Below the pieces are notes generated by a model. It did no database searches and was not told the DNA's origin. It saw nothing but the letters and a program-made list of their open reading frames with translations. From positions 992,001 through 1,056,000 of the forward strand of contig JAKSGN010000006.1 of NCBI GenBank assembly GCA_024180945.1: a stretch of 64,000 nucleotides of DNA, read 5' to 3'. This DNA is from Macrophomina tecta. Taxonomy: Eukaryota; Ascomycota; Dothideomycetes; Botryosphaeriales; Botryosphaeriaceae. The translations under genes and the position numbers were made by a program. Of the stretch, positions 48,156 through 58,865 are shown piece by piece; the stretch's first letter is position 1; every line of letters begins with the position of its first letter.

Positions 48156-50389
48156 GGCTGAGCGGTTGGCAGGAATATGGGGAAATAAGAAAGCGATGCT
48201 TGAGTCAGGGAGAGAGTGAGAGGGGGATATGGGTTTTGGTCAGCTCAGTGCGATGTCCAGAGGGCGCTGATCCCTCCCACGGGGAGCCGGTGGTCCCACG
48301 CCGGTCCAGGCATTCACAGGAGCATGACAAAAGGGCACAGGACGGATACGGACGCATGTAACATGGGCATGTCGCCTAGGTTGGCGTCTCGAGCTGGAAA
48401 GGGCGGGCAGATGCATAGTGAGGATTCCTAGCTCTTATTGGAGGCAGATCACCCCGTCAGACGGGAGAGGACGAGAAAATAGGCGGGACTGAAGAGCATG
48501 GCGGGCTCGACAATTACCCGAGTACCGCGGAGCCGGTTGGGTTCAGGAGCGGCATTGCGCCGGTTTTGGGTGAGGATTTACGCAAAAGAAATTCTCGCTT
48601 GGCCGGTAGGGGACGCAGAAGTGGGCTAAAGGATGCGGTTGCACGGGCAAAGAGACAGAGAGAGCCAGGCGTGTGGCGTTGGTCGAAACGGGAGGCCCAC
48701 ATAACGGCGCATGGCAGCGGCGCATCCCCCGGAGAGAACGGTCGGCACGGTCGGCGCTGTGATGAGGCAGGAAAGATGTCCGGAAGAGGAAAGCGGAACA
48801 GCGGCTGGGGGCCAGACCGGGACTGGTGAGTAAATCACCCGCAATGGCGCAGGGGCCAAGTCGGGAGCGGCCGGTCCCAGGAGTCTGTTCGAGACGAGTT
48901 ATGTCGGAGAGGCCGGCAAACGGACGATGGGCTCGACAGCGTCTCCTCGCAGCTGCGGAGGATTGTGGTGTTCCAGAAGTCGGCACATGGCGATTGCATG
49001 TTGAAGGCGCGCCGGCACCTGCAGCGGCGTGGGCTGACGCGCAGGCAGGACAAGGGGCTGGACGCTCGCGTATGCAGTAACTGCCGAAGCGGCGTGAGGC
49101 AGCGCGGCCTTGAGACATTTTGGTGTTGTGGCGATGATCGGTGGAGATGGATTGGCTCGGTTGCCGGAAGAAGAGCCCGGGCGCGGCACAGTCCCTCCGT
49201 TCGCTCCTGCGGCACAATCTCTCCTGCTTCTGTCCAATCGATCCGTCCTACATGCGAGATGAATATTCCGATGTACGTGTGGCCAGCCGTTGTCGGCTTC
49301 CTTTATCGGCTAATTCGTCTGCACGCCTGTCCGCGGCTGAAGGAGCCCTTTTATGCCCAGCCCGGCGCAGCACCAGCGGCCCCGCCCTCTCCTTTGGCTG
49401 TGTCGACCTGACGGAGAGACGGCATGCTTCAGGCTGGAAAGAATGCTGGCAAAGGATTGATAACTCAGCAAGATATTTCAACTTCGCCTCTAAGATCATC
49501 ACCTCCCATTCGATATCGAGCCCGTCACCATGGCCACGGAAACCACTTTGTTAAAGCTTTGCAGCGTTTCGGCCACAAAATCGGCTTTTGGGATGTGCCG
49601 ATAGTCTCTGCCATCCTATGGATGATTTCCAGCTGAGAAACTGGGGGAAAAGAGCGCACTCCACATTCGAGGTTACGAATCCAGGCGCCTTGTAACACTT
49701 CTCAGTCTAGATCTTGGCATCTTCCCGGAAGTTATCTGTGCGAGTCCCAGGCATGCTGATATGTGAGAATGTCATCTGAAGGGATGAGCAAGAGACTCGA
49801 CGTTCAGCACTCAGCATACCGGCCGGCGGTGAGCATACATCAATCAGGGCGGCACACTGTGTTTCCGACGTCTTGGTAATCCGTAGCTCATCGGCTCCGA
49901 CAAGGAATCAGTCAGCCCAGTTAAGACCGACGGCGTGGTTGCCAGCTACATTGCACACTTCGTTGGCCTTATCCGGCCTAGGACAGGAACCATAGCATAG
50001 AGGACGAGTACATGACTCCGGCACATCATCAAACATGTCAAGTGCACTGAAAGAGGCCTACAAGTCGAGCAAGGTAATATTTTAACAAGTTCTGAGCCCT
50101 GGGATGCTGCCTCGTTCACCCTAGAAAGCAATGCATTGAGCTGGTTGTATTAACTACGGGACGCATCACCGAAGACAGCGTAACCCAGCAATAGCTGGAG
50201 CTTGCACTGAACTTTGTGATTGATAGAGCTATACTAAATGCCCAGTAAACCTAATAATACCAGTGATCCCAATGATCTAGTCAGCCAAATATCCCCCTCA
50301 ACTCATCCAAAAAATCCCAATCCCATACATATGCCTTTCCCATCTCCATCATCCACTCAAATTTCTTCCCTCCCTGCAACGCGCACTAC
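48156..50389. other. Gene-free stretch
   Basis: The promoter of the receptor gene lies at its low end. ORFs at 48543-49411 overlap on both strands with no recognisable domain. The upper part (49.6-50.3 kb) is less GC-rich and contains nothing I can name. Confidence 0.5.
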
Positions 50390-52189
50390 TCAATTCGCAA
50401 CATACAACCCGTCCCCGCCGATCTCAGACGGCAACAAAATGCCTAAAGCCTCCACGGCCACCACCCACGCGGGCGGATACGGCACCACCGTCGAGGCCCC
50501 GATGTGCAGTCCGTCGCACAGCAGCGCGGCCACCACGCCACCCGGCAGCAAGCCGACCAGGATGCGCGCGCGCGGATCGAGGATGCGCCCGTCCACGCTG
50601 ACCACGGTGCTGGCGTAGAAGCTGTACGTGAACGTCTGCTGGTAGATGACGCCCGAGGTGATCGGCGACTGCAGGTCGCCCGGCGAGGAAGGGAGCGACG
50701 GGAGTGCGGGCAGCAGCGACGGGTCGAGAGGGCACCCATTGGGGCAGGGCGACCCGCTAGATGTGGGAATGGCGGGGCGGGTGGATGGGGAAGTGGGCGA
50801 TGTCGGAGGGACAGGTGCGGGCCTTGTGCTGGTCAAGCTGGAGAGAGGCGCCCAAGGCGAGGAGCTGGGCGTGCTTGAAATGCCGGGAGAGGTATAGACC
50901 GGGCCCGTGGAGAATGGTGTGACGGTGCTCGTGAGAGTGCGAGTTGCGCTCGGCGGTGTGACTATGATCAAACTGGATGAACCCTGCGCATTCGACGAGG
51001 GGATCGGGGTGAGGGTTGAGGTGGTCGACGGTTGGGGGTAAAGGGTTGGGGTTGTGTACGACGAAGAATAGGGGAGATCTTCAGTGCAAGGAATTGAAAA
51101 GCTTGGAGTTGTTGAGCTTATGAAAATTTTTGTCGGCAGAGACGTTACAAATGGCGTGACAGATGTGGTGCTGCTCACTGTCGAGACAAAGACCGAGGAT
51201 TTCGAACTGCTCAAGAGAGTTGCAAGAGTTTCAGGTGATGCAGGAGAAGTCGAAGGGCTGACAACGGGAGTCGAGGAGAACCTTGAAATTGTCTGAAGGC
51301 TGGAAAAAATGGTATCCGGCGGCTCCGAATATGATGCGAACGTAAGAGGAATCGAAGAACCAGCGGATGTAGAAATGGTCGTTAGAAGAGTTTGAGCGGG
51401 GCTCGTTGAAGAGCGAACATCAGAGAATGTGGAGCTGCGCAATTCCGGGATGCTGTCCGTAACCCGGGAAGGAGGTGGAGTATAGGAGCCCGAATTACTT
51501 GAAGCAGAAGATAGTGGCAGGGTGATGCTGGGCGAGACTTGCGAATAAGTCGGGGTCTTGGAGTATTCGCATGGGGTGATAGGTAACGTCGATGACGAAG
51601 GCAAGACCTGGTTGGTGTTCGCTGAGGAGACAAGGACAAACGAGCTCGTGCTCAATGCTTCCTGAGTACTCTTGGAGGTAGTGCCATACAGCTGGGTTGA
51701 TACGGAGTCCACAGGGGTATTGATGCTTGAAACCACCCTAGATGGCAGGGTAGACGGTTGCCAGCCGGGAGAAGAGGAAGTAACCGCCGGTGGAACAGGT
51801 GGAACAAAGGCGGAAGAATCAACAGTAGAGTAAACGAGAGAAGATACGACAGGTGTAGAGGAGAAAGGAGGGATGGGTCCAGGGTCCGGGAAATCTGGTC
51901 CGCAGCCCAAGTAGATGCTGAGAAGATTGCCGCAAATAAAGAATGACGGGTCCGCGAACACAACATCATTGATGAGACCATTGAGACTGCGTGCGGCAGC
52001 CTGGACCTCCGGCGGAAGCTGCGCAACAAAATCTGTGACTACCGGACAGCCTATCTGGAAAGGATCAGCAACGAACTGCCGGGGTAGAACCACAGCAGGC
52101 GAGTCGTCCTGGTCCTTAGGCCTCGTTGGTGCTCCAGTAATCCGTTGCATCAATATGCCCCAAAGAAGGACGGGCTTGAGCGAACGCAT
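50390..52189 (-). CDS. Secreted mucin-like Ser/Thr/Pro-rich protein, unknown
   Basis: A single exon of 599 residues. The ATG at 52189 is chosen because it gives a signal peptide (MRSLKPVLLWGILMQRITGA) and follows a TATTTAAA box; the frame is open further upstream, but past the box. After a small N-terminal region with three cysteines (GCPVV, FFICGN, LGCGP; about 48-95) comes a 400-residue Ser/Thr/Pro-rich segment, expected to be heavily O-glycosylated, and then a C-terminal part (about 515-599) with hydrophobic patches (ILVGLLPGGVVAALLCDG, AWVVAVEALGILL). The last patch is not quite terminal, so a GPI signal is possible but not clear. I recognise no domain. It probably acts at the cell wall or outside. 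Confidence 0.75.
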   Translation of the reverse strand: MRSLKPVLLWGILMQRITGAPTRPKDQDDSPAVVLPRQFVADPFQIGCPVVTDFVAQLPPEVQAAARSLNGLINDVVFADPSFFICGNLLSIYLGCGPDFPDPGPIPPFSSTPVVSSLVYSTVDSSAFVPPVPPAVTSSSPGWQPSTLPSRVVSSINTPVDSVSTQLYGTTSKSTQEALSTSSFVLVSSANTNQVLPSSSTLPITPCEYSKTPTYSQVSPSITLPLSSASSNSGSYTPPPSRVTDSIPELRSSTFSDVRSSTSPAQTLLTTISTSAGSSIPLTFASYSEPPDTIFSSLQTISRFSSTPVVSPSTSPASPETLATLLSSSKSSVFVSTVSSTTSVTPFVTSLPTKIFISSTTPSFSIPCTEDLPYSSSYTTPTLYPQPSTTSTLTPIPSSNAQGSSSLIIVTPPSATRTLTSTVTPFSTGPVYTSPGISSTPSSSPWAPLSSLTSTRPAPVPPTSPTSPSTRPAIPTSSGSPCPNGCPLDPSLLPALPSLPSSPGDLQSPITSGVIYQQTFTYSFYASTVVSVDGRILDPRARILVGLLPGGVVAALLCDGLHIGASTVVPYPPAWVVAVEALGILLPSEIGGDGLYVAN

Positions 52190-52322
52190 GGCGATTTCTG
52201 TGACAATCAGACTTGAAAGAACAAGAGAAGTAGATTCGCGGCTTGGGATCAATTTGAATTGGGAAATGAATGTCGAATGTGCCGTGGGGGCCTGCGGTTG
52301 TATTGTCGGGCACTTCTCATGC

Positions 52323-52330
52323 TTTAAATA
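52323..52330 (-). promoter_or_regulatory. TATA-type element TATTTAAA of the mucin-like gene
   Basis: TATTTAAA on the minus strand; its first base is 141 bp upstream of the ATG at 52189. The same element occurs at the same distance before the next secreted-protein gene. Confidence 0.5.
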
Positions 52331-53117
52331 TTCCATGAGCAGCTGTCTCATGACGGATGCAGACGATAAGTCCTCACGGCTAGAATAACCCTGTCCCAGA
52401 AACAAATTCCCGACTCTCCATTACCTCGGGGATAGCCTGATGGAAATGTAGAACTCGTGCGTCTCCATTACAGTGCCGCAACCGCGGGATTATGGCCCGG
52501 GATGGTGGTCCAGAGTAACGCATTTTTTTTTTTCATGTTTTGCGAGTGGCTTCACTTAATCAATGCGGGCGGTCACCATGGTAACTCTACCTCCTGCAAA
52601 TCTCCACGGAGACCATTAAATGTATGGACAGCCGCTAAATCTCCATTGGTCGGCAGGCCGACGGTCTCTGAATAATGACAGCCTCATCTCATCACAACGC
52701 TTTCATTAGTCTTGCTTTAAAAGTATTATGGTAAATACTAACTACTATCCTGAGCGAAAGAGTTTCACGAAATACCTCACAGAAATAGTAAAAGACAATT
52801 TGACTATCTCATATTGAATCAAGGCTCACAAATTGGTTAACACGCGTGAACCGTTGTTTATGCCCCCCATGTAATTGGGGGAGCTTTACCCGTCGCCCAT
52901 ACAGCGACTGCCTAGAGCCGCGCAAAAGTCGCCGTAAACGAGTGCTCAGTTTAGATCCATAAGAGGAAAAGTTGGCGATGATATTGGTACATCACTTAAG
53001 GTAACAGACTAATTGGATACACAGCGCTTAAAATGGCCCCAAGAAGGTTGGCGGATGGTAGAAACCCAGACAATTTAAGACCCAGACCTCTCGGAATCAT
53101 TTTGCATGCCCGTGGTT
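52331..53117. other. Intergenic region, relatively AT-rich
   Basis: It separates the two minus-strand secreted-protein genes. I see no gene. The central part (52680-53040) looks distinctly less GC-rich than the flanks. Confidence 0.5.
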
Positions 53118-53632
53118 TCAGTTGGCCGCGCACTGATAGCTCCGCACTTTGCCCGCCCAGTCCAGGGCTCCCAGGTCCGTCTCGCCGGGGGAGCCGACAT
53201 GGATCTCGTCACCGCTGCAGCCCTCCTCTCTGCAAGGAAACAAAGTAGTTAGCCAGTTTCAAATGTAGAATCAGATGCCCGCAGATGACCCGGAGAAGGC
53301 GCGGCTACTCACGAAAACATGGTGCAAACGTTGTTCGGTCCAGAAACAGCAGACATGACGCCGTTCCCCCCAGAAGTGAACTCGTCCGTGACGGCGTCTT
53401 ATGGTTTAATCAGCCAATACTATCGCCAAAGCCTCCATCGTTCCGTGGATAGCTTACTGCATTCCCCCAACTCGACCGGGTAGTAGACACAGGAGCCCTC
53501 AAATGAGGCTTCGTTGCAGATGTAGAGGCTGTGATCAATGTCCTTCTCCGCAGGCAACTCCCGCTGGCCCAGTGTGGCGGCAGCAGCTGAGAGCGCCAAA
53601 GAGAGAAGAGGGAGGCTGATCTGGAAAAGCAT
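53118..53632 (-). CDS. Small secreted six-cysteine protein (effector-like), unknown
   Basis: Three exons (53458-53632, 53313-53397, 53118-53229; introns 60 and 83 nt) give 123 residues. A signal peptide (about 1-19, MLFQISLPLLSLALSAAAA) and a short propeptide-like stretch precede a mature region with six cysteines: YICNE, GSCVYY, GECN, NVCTM, EGCSG and YQCAAN. The layout C-x8-C-x9-C in the first half and a second half with similar spacing resembles the small extracellular beta-rich (beta/gamma-crystallin-like) proteins common in fungi; this is an inference from pattern, not a match to a named protein. Size, cysteines and secretion fit an effector or antimicrobial candidate. Both introns fall so that the cysteine pattern is preserved. 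A tandem repeat fills its leader. Confidence 0.82.
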
Positions 53633-53643
53633 ATTGAAGATGC

Positions 53644-53730
53644 GTAGAGAGTGGAAAAAAATGTAGTAGAGAGTGTAAACCACGTTGTAGAGAGTGGAAA
53701 AAAAAGCTGTAGAGAGCGCGGTGGTTGAGT
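53644..53730 (-). repeat. Four-copy 21-22-bp tandem repeat in the leader of the six-cysteine gene
   Basis: The + strand core GTAGAGAG recurs at 53644, 53666, 53687 and 53709 (steps 22, 21, 22 bp); copies 1 and 3 continue with the same TGG-A7/8. The array lies between the TATA element (53766-53773) and the ATG (53632), so it should fall in the 5' untranslated leader or at the transcription start. Confidence 0.85.
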
Positions 53731-53765
53731 AGAGGAGAGATGCGGAAGGCTGACGGCCGAGGCCA

Positions 53766-53773
53766 TTTAAATA
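53766..53773 (-). promoter_or_regulatory. TATA-type element TATTTAAA of the six-cysteine gene
   Basis: TATTTAAA on the minus strand; its first base is 141 bp upstream of the ATG at 53632, identical in sequence and spacing to the element of the mucin-like gene. Confidence 0.5.
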
Positions 53774-55047
53774 GGTGCCTTTTGCTCCCGTCAATAGACT
53801 GAAAATTCTTGTTTCCTAATCAACGTGGCGGTCCCAAAGGCGAATGGGGCCTGATCTCCACGCCACGTTGCTAAGCAAAGCTTACAATCCTCTGCGTTGA
53901 TGCCAAGGATTGGAATGCTTTTCCTTGGCTGTAGTCGAATGGTCTGTCGTAATGCATATCCTGCGGAATGCTGTTGTGCCCAACTAACCTTCGCCTGTTC
54001 ATCGATGGAAATAATCATCCAGGGAGTCGATGGAAATCCCGCCGCTGGGACACTATGCCTGATCTGTACATTGAGACCTTGGATTCAAGCATTTCTCTGT
54101 CAAGGGGTCCTTGTTGTACCGGCATTCCGGCGCGGTAAATTGGCAGCAACGGTCTGTCGCGCATCCCCGCACTCATCCACCACATCATGCAGCAGGCAGA
54201 TATTGCAGGCACCAGCAGTCTCACTGTATAATGCATCTTTCATGACATTCCATGTAAGGAAATGGTGCCTGAGGCAATTCTTGACAATCTATATCCCGTA
54301 GTACCATTTGCTAGAGTTGTGCTTGTTCGAGCTTGTCAGGCGGCAAGGACATTTTGGAATTGCAGATCTCCGACAGGAGCACACCATCGCAGCGGATCCT
54401 GAATCTCGTTCATCGTGATAGTGAGAATAGCCATTTGCCATGCACGGGGCGAGGTAAGAGAGGAACTATGAGCATTAGTGGCCAGAGGTCTCAAATAGTG
54501 GAATAATAGCGTGTCTCGTGGCTTGCACGGAGATGGCCGATAGCATATAGGGCCTTGGATTAGGGAAGCAGTTCACCATTCCATGCTTGTGAGCTAATAA
54601 GCGTGCATCTATCGTCTCCCAGGGCATATTAAGCTCCGAAAATTTAGAGATTCACACCGTTGTGGATTCATCACACACGCTTCTTGATCGGGGCTGAGGC
54701 CACTCATCTCTCGGTATTTGCGGTGACTGGACGACGCATCCACCCGCTTTTTGATAAATCCAGGCCAAGCTAACTTCGACGGAAGCAAAGTATTTTGCGA
54801 CTGTTTGTTTTCAAGTCCGATGGCGGTCAAGGTGAACGAAGCGACGGTGACGTAATTCCCTCAACTCTCCAGCGGCGGAGCTTCCGAAGACTTCGCCGAC
54901 ACAGAAAAAAAAAAAAAAAAAAATTTAACGCTCATCGCAGCCCGCCCAATGGATCGGCGAAGAAGACGTATTGGTTCAGCAACTCTACATTGATAGTTCT
55001 TTCAGTAAGATAGCATTACTCATGGGAGACCCTGCTACAACCGAAGA
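53774..55047. other. Gene-free stretch
   Basis: No recognisable gene. The plus-strand ORF at 53897-54301 matches nothing I know. A19 lies at 54905-54923, shortly after the 3' end of the dioxygenase gene. Confidence 0.5.
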
Positions 55048-56162
55048 TCACACCCCATCGTCAAAGGTGTAGTGGTTGGTCCATCTCTTGTCGTACTCGC
55101 TCGCGGAGTCAACGAACCGCAAGTCAGTACCCAAGCGAATCCTGTTCTTGGGGTCGTGGTTAATGGTGGAGGCATGGATCATGTGGGGTTTGTGCAGGAC
55201 CAGGTCTCCGGCTTCATAGCCAGTGACGAGCCACCTGCGCTTGTAGTCGCGGCCAAACTGCGCTGGGCCGTCAGCGAGGAGGCCAGTGCTCATCATATTC
55301 TTGTTGAAAGCAAACTTGGCTTCCTCCTCTGTGAAGCCTGCCGCTTTGGCCTTCTCGTTGAAGTCGTTCTCAATGGTCTGGCCAAGGTTATCACCTGGGG
55401 AAGCACGTTAGCCTGGCCCACATATAGATGGCTGTCGTGGGTCCCACTGTTTTCCAAATAGATCAGGCCGCCTCCCTGAATGTCTACGTCGCCGATGGGG
55501 ACCCAGGCCGTAACTGAGTTGGGCTCGCCGTAGCGAAGGAAGATTTGGTCGTAGTGGACGCCAATGGCTTTGTTGCCGGGAGTGTTGTTCCTCAACAGCG
55601 TGCGGCGCAGACTCAGAGTGCGATCGCCCCATCCGGTGAACTTGCCGACAAAATCATAAAGCTTCGGATGCTTAACAAATTCCTCGCAGTCTCGAAAAAG
55701 GTCAGCTTTGATTGCACGGCTTGAGGTAAGATACACGACGCAGAACTCACACCAGTCCTCATAGTGCGCCTTGAGAGCAAGGTCAACAAAGCGTGCGGCA
55801 GTGTCTTCACCTGGGCGCCCGTTCCCTCCAGCAGCACCCGCGCCAATACCGGGGTAGTTTGCCTTGTCTTTGGAGTCATCGAAGACACCCTCAACTGGCT
55901 TGGTGTCTGGCTTCAGGACGCCGCTGGGAGACATCATGGCAAAGTACTTCTCCCTGCACTTGAGAACATCCTCCTTGGGAAGCAGGCCCTTCAGAAACAG
56001 GTAGCCGTTCTCATCGTACTTTCGCCGCAGCTCTTCAATTGGCTCATCCGGGCTCGAAGGGGCGAGAGGCGCGACTTCTGATTGGTCCAGCGGGCCGTCG
56101 TTGACATACAGCTTGCAGCCAGGCCAGCCGGCGTCACGCTCAGGCGAGGCTGCGTGAGGCAT
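55048..56162 (-). CDS. Phytanoyl-CoA dioxygenase (PhyH)-family Fe(II)/2-oxoglutarate oxygenase
   Basis: Three exons (55751-56162, 55448-55690, 55048-55394; introns 60 and 53 nt) give 333 residues. The double-stranded beta-helix core carries the iron ligands: HYD in IGVHYDQIFLR (about residues 191-193) and the distal His in PHMIHAST, followed by the 2-oxoglutarate-type Arg region (RIRLGTDLRFVD). Other family marks are NGYLFLKGLL near the N-terminus and GGGLIYLENS. Fungal members act in secondary metabolism or in breakdown of small molecules; the substrate here is unknown. No peroxisomal PTS1 is present (the C-terminus is DDGV). The gene is divergent from the Zn2Cys6 regulator, with about 340-450 bp between starts, which suggests a shared promoter. 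An in-frame upstream extension of the ORF exists but lacks homology. Confidence 0.9.
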
Positions 56163-56503
56163 TGTCCTGGAATCTGGAGAGTTGGTTACTGCAGAGGGGA
56201 AGGCGCAGAAGCCGGCACAGGTCGGACGGACGAGTTTGAGACAGGTTCTCTGGTCGCTGGACGAATTGCATGCATATATACACGGCGTCGCCAACGGATT
56301 TCCGAATTCAGCCACAGAGGCAGCCGGCGCTTCAACGTGGCGGGCCGAGATGGGAGGTCGGAAATGTTGTCCATATGCGCGGCATTGGCGTCCAATAGCG
56401 GCGGCCGTAAACGCGAGCAGCGAGAAGGTCTTTTCGGGCCATGTGCAGGGCGATGGGAGACCAGTACGGACCCGCCTGCGCTTCCCCGCATTTGCGGGCC
56501 CAC
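56163..56503. promoter_or_regulatory. Bidirectional intergenic promoter between PhyH oxygenase and Zn2Cys6 regulator
   Basis: The two genes are head-to-head with only about 340 bp (or about 450 bp if the downstream regulator ATG is used) between starts. An ATATATAC element at about 56274-56281 lies on the dioxygenase side. Co-regulation, possibly self-regulation by the factor, is an inference from arrangement. Confidence 0.4.
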
Positions 56504-58865
56504 ATGGCGGACTCAGCTTCCCGAAGCAGAATCAAAACAGCAAGTCGCTCCTACACCGACCAAAGACCAACCTTCGACCCCAACCTCTCAGCACCTCCGC
56601 CTGTGGCGATTATGTCGTGGTGAGTCGTCGTCCGACGCGCGCGGTGGTGGATATGCGGCTGATCGGCCGTCGTGCAGCACCTATTGTCGTGCTCGACATT
56701 ACAAATGTGTGGAGGCTCCTTGTCCCGCTGCGCGATGGTGCAGGTAGCAGCTGACGGCACGCGAAGGCGACGAGAACCGACCCAAGTGCAAGAAATGCGA
56801 ACGTGCCGGTCGTCGTTGCGTAAGAGAACCACCGCGGAGGTTTCGGCACTTCAACGCCCCGCCCCACTCTGGCCGCACGCAGATTTGGCTGCCAATCCCC
56901 CCAAAAGGTCGATTGCTTCCGCTCGCGAACAGGCCTCCTGAGTTCCTCTGACTTTGAATAGTGGACTTTGTCGACGAGACCACAGGCGTGGTCGAGGGCC
57001 CCGAAGACGGCGACAGTAGCCAGAACGAGCAAGAGGAAAGCTCTCTGCTGCTGCAAGCTTCAGACTTTGTGGCCCAGCAGGTCCCCGCATCTGAGGAGCC
57101 TATAGGAACCCAACGTGAGGTAACCACCAGCAATCGTACGCCGGATCTCGAGCAGGGCCTCCTTTCACCTGCTCTATTGTCACATTTCAGCAACAACCAA
57201 CCCCACGCGCTACAGAATGCTTCTTCCCCGACATACGAGGCCTTGCGAGAGCTGGGCCGAGCCCAGCATTATGTCGTTCCCGAACCGTCGATACGCGTCA
57301 CGCGATCACCGAGCCAGCTCAGCCAGTCTTGGATGAGTAACCAGTGGCCGCTTCAGTCGGAAGAGGAGGCCATGCTCCTGCGATTTTTCCTGGACCATAT
57401 CTCGAAATTTGTGAGTTCGACGCAGCCCACGTGTCGGCCGCAATGCGGCTAACAGCTTCAGTTTGATCTTTGTGACCCCTTTCGATATTTCTGCTACGAA
57501 GTGCCTCAACGAGCACGCACGAATAAGACACTAGCAAATGCGATCCTCGCCATCTCTGCGCGCATGCTGCACTGGAAGACTGGCTACAACCCCTACATTG
57601 CTGACCGCTATTACCAGCTGTGTCTCGAGACGCTCATACCCTCGCTCGGCGATGTAGAGGCCGTGATGGACGACACGATACTCGCTGCAACGGTCGTCCT
57701 GCGCATGTTGGAGGAAATGGACGGTCCGTGCCCGTCTCCGTCCCCGACACGTATTCCTGTCGCCATGTGTTTCTCTCCAAAATGGCAACGCCGCTAACAT
57801 GGGCCGATTGTTTCCTTTCTGCAGTCCACGTGACGGGTGCCGACACGCAGGGCCACCTCACCGGCAGCCAAGCCATCATCAGCGCTGCCTCCTCAATGAA
57901 CGCCGACCAACCACCCACCGGCCTCCGCCGCGCCGCCTACTGGTCCGCCTTCCGCCAGGAGGTCTGGGTAGCGCCCCAGACGCAGCAGCTGATATTCATG
58001 TCACCCGCCGTCACAGGCTACCAGCTCGACCACAACTTCTCGCCCGCGCCCGACTGGGTGTGGTGCGAGCGCAGCATCGCGCACTGTGGAGCGGCGATGA
58101 ACGCGACGTTGGCGAACACCGACCGGGCCCAAGGTAAAGATGAACAAGTCGCGCGGTGGAAGTTGCTGATGGAGGAGAATGATCGGTGGTGGCGCAGCGT
58201 GCCTCGCGGATTTGATCCTTTTTACGGAAGTTGGGAGTGCAGGGAAGGCGAGCTCTTTCCGGAAATTAGGTTCCAGGCGGATTGGCACGGTGAGCCGTGG
58301 TTGTTTCATGTACCCCTTCTTAGAGCTGGCTAATGAGTCCCTGAAGTGATGGGGTACTCGTACACTATCGAGGCACATCTGCTGCTTATAGTCCACGACC
58401 CGACTATTCCGAAATTGGGTCCGCTGCGCAAGCGCGCGGTCACTAATGTTGACGTACGTAGATTCGTATCTCTGCTGGCGTTACCAGGTTCTCTGACCAA
58501 GCGTGCATGAATAGGACCAGGCGAAGATGGACGTCAGGAATCTCTGCGGTCTCGCTCAGTCAAACATGTCCGTGCCGTCGGCGTCACTCATCGCATCTAT
58601 GGCCATTGCATTGTGTAAGTCCTTCTGCAGCCGCGCCTCCAGAGCCAACGGAGCTTCGTATCTATGGCTTTCCATTACTGATTAAGGGGTGTTGTTCCAT
58701 CCAGGCGGCGACCGCTTCACCAACCTCGAAGACCAGAGGAAGCTGCATGACTTTCTCTACCATACGGAGAAGACTCAAGGCTGGCCGACAGCAAAGACAA
58801 GAACACAACTAAAAGAAGCATGGGGATGGCAGTCGGTCGGGAGCCACACCGGCACGCCACAGTGA
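56504..58865 (+). CDS. Zn2Cys6 binuclear-cluster transcription factor
   Basis: Nine exons: 56504-56619, 56678-56706, 56767-56907, 56962-57410, 57462-57723, 57825-58289, 58347-58453, 58515-58614 and 58705-58865, giving 609 residues. The DNA-binding cluster has exact C-x2-C-x6-C-x6-C-x2-C-x6-C spacing (SCTYCRARHYKC, then CKKCERAGRRC, about 39-65). It is spread over the first three exons, and two of the cysteine codons are split by introns. Downstream, VDFVDET, FFLDHISKFFDLCDP and NAILAISARMLHW match the regulatory ('fungal-specific, ARCA-like') region. Start: the ATG at 56504 gives a 38-residue leader; the ATG at 56612 would give 573 residues and is equally possible. The donor after residue T (GTGTGG) and that at 57724 (GTCCGT) are weak. 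It is nuclear and probably regulates the adjacent dioxygenase gene. Confidence 0.88.

Noticed and set aside
53633..53794. N-terminal extension of the six-cysteine protein
   Set aside because: The frame is open, but it starts at a non-ATG codon upstream of the TATA element and its residues come from the tandem repeat; the ATG at 53632 gives a clean signal peptide.
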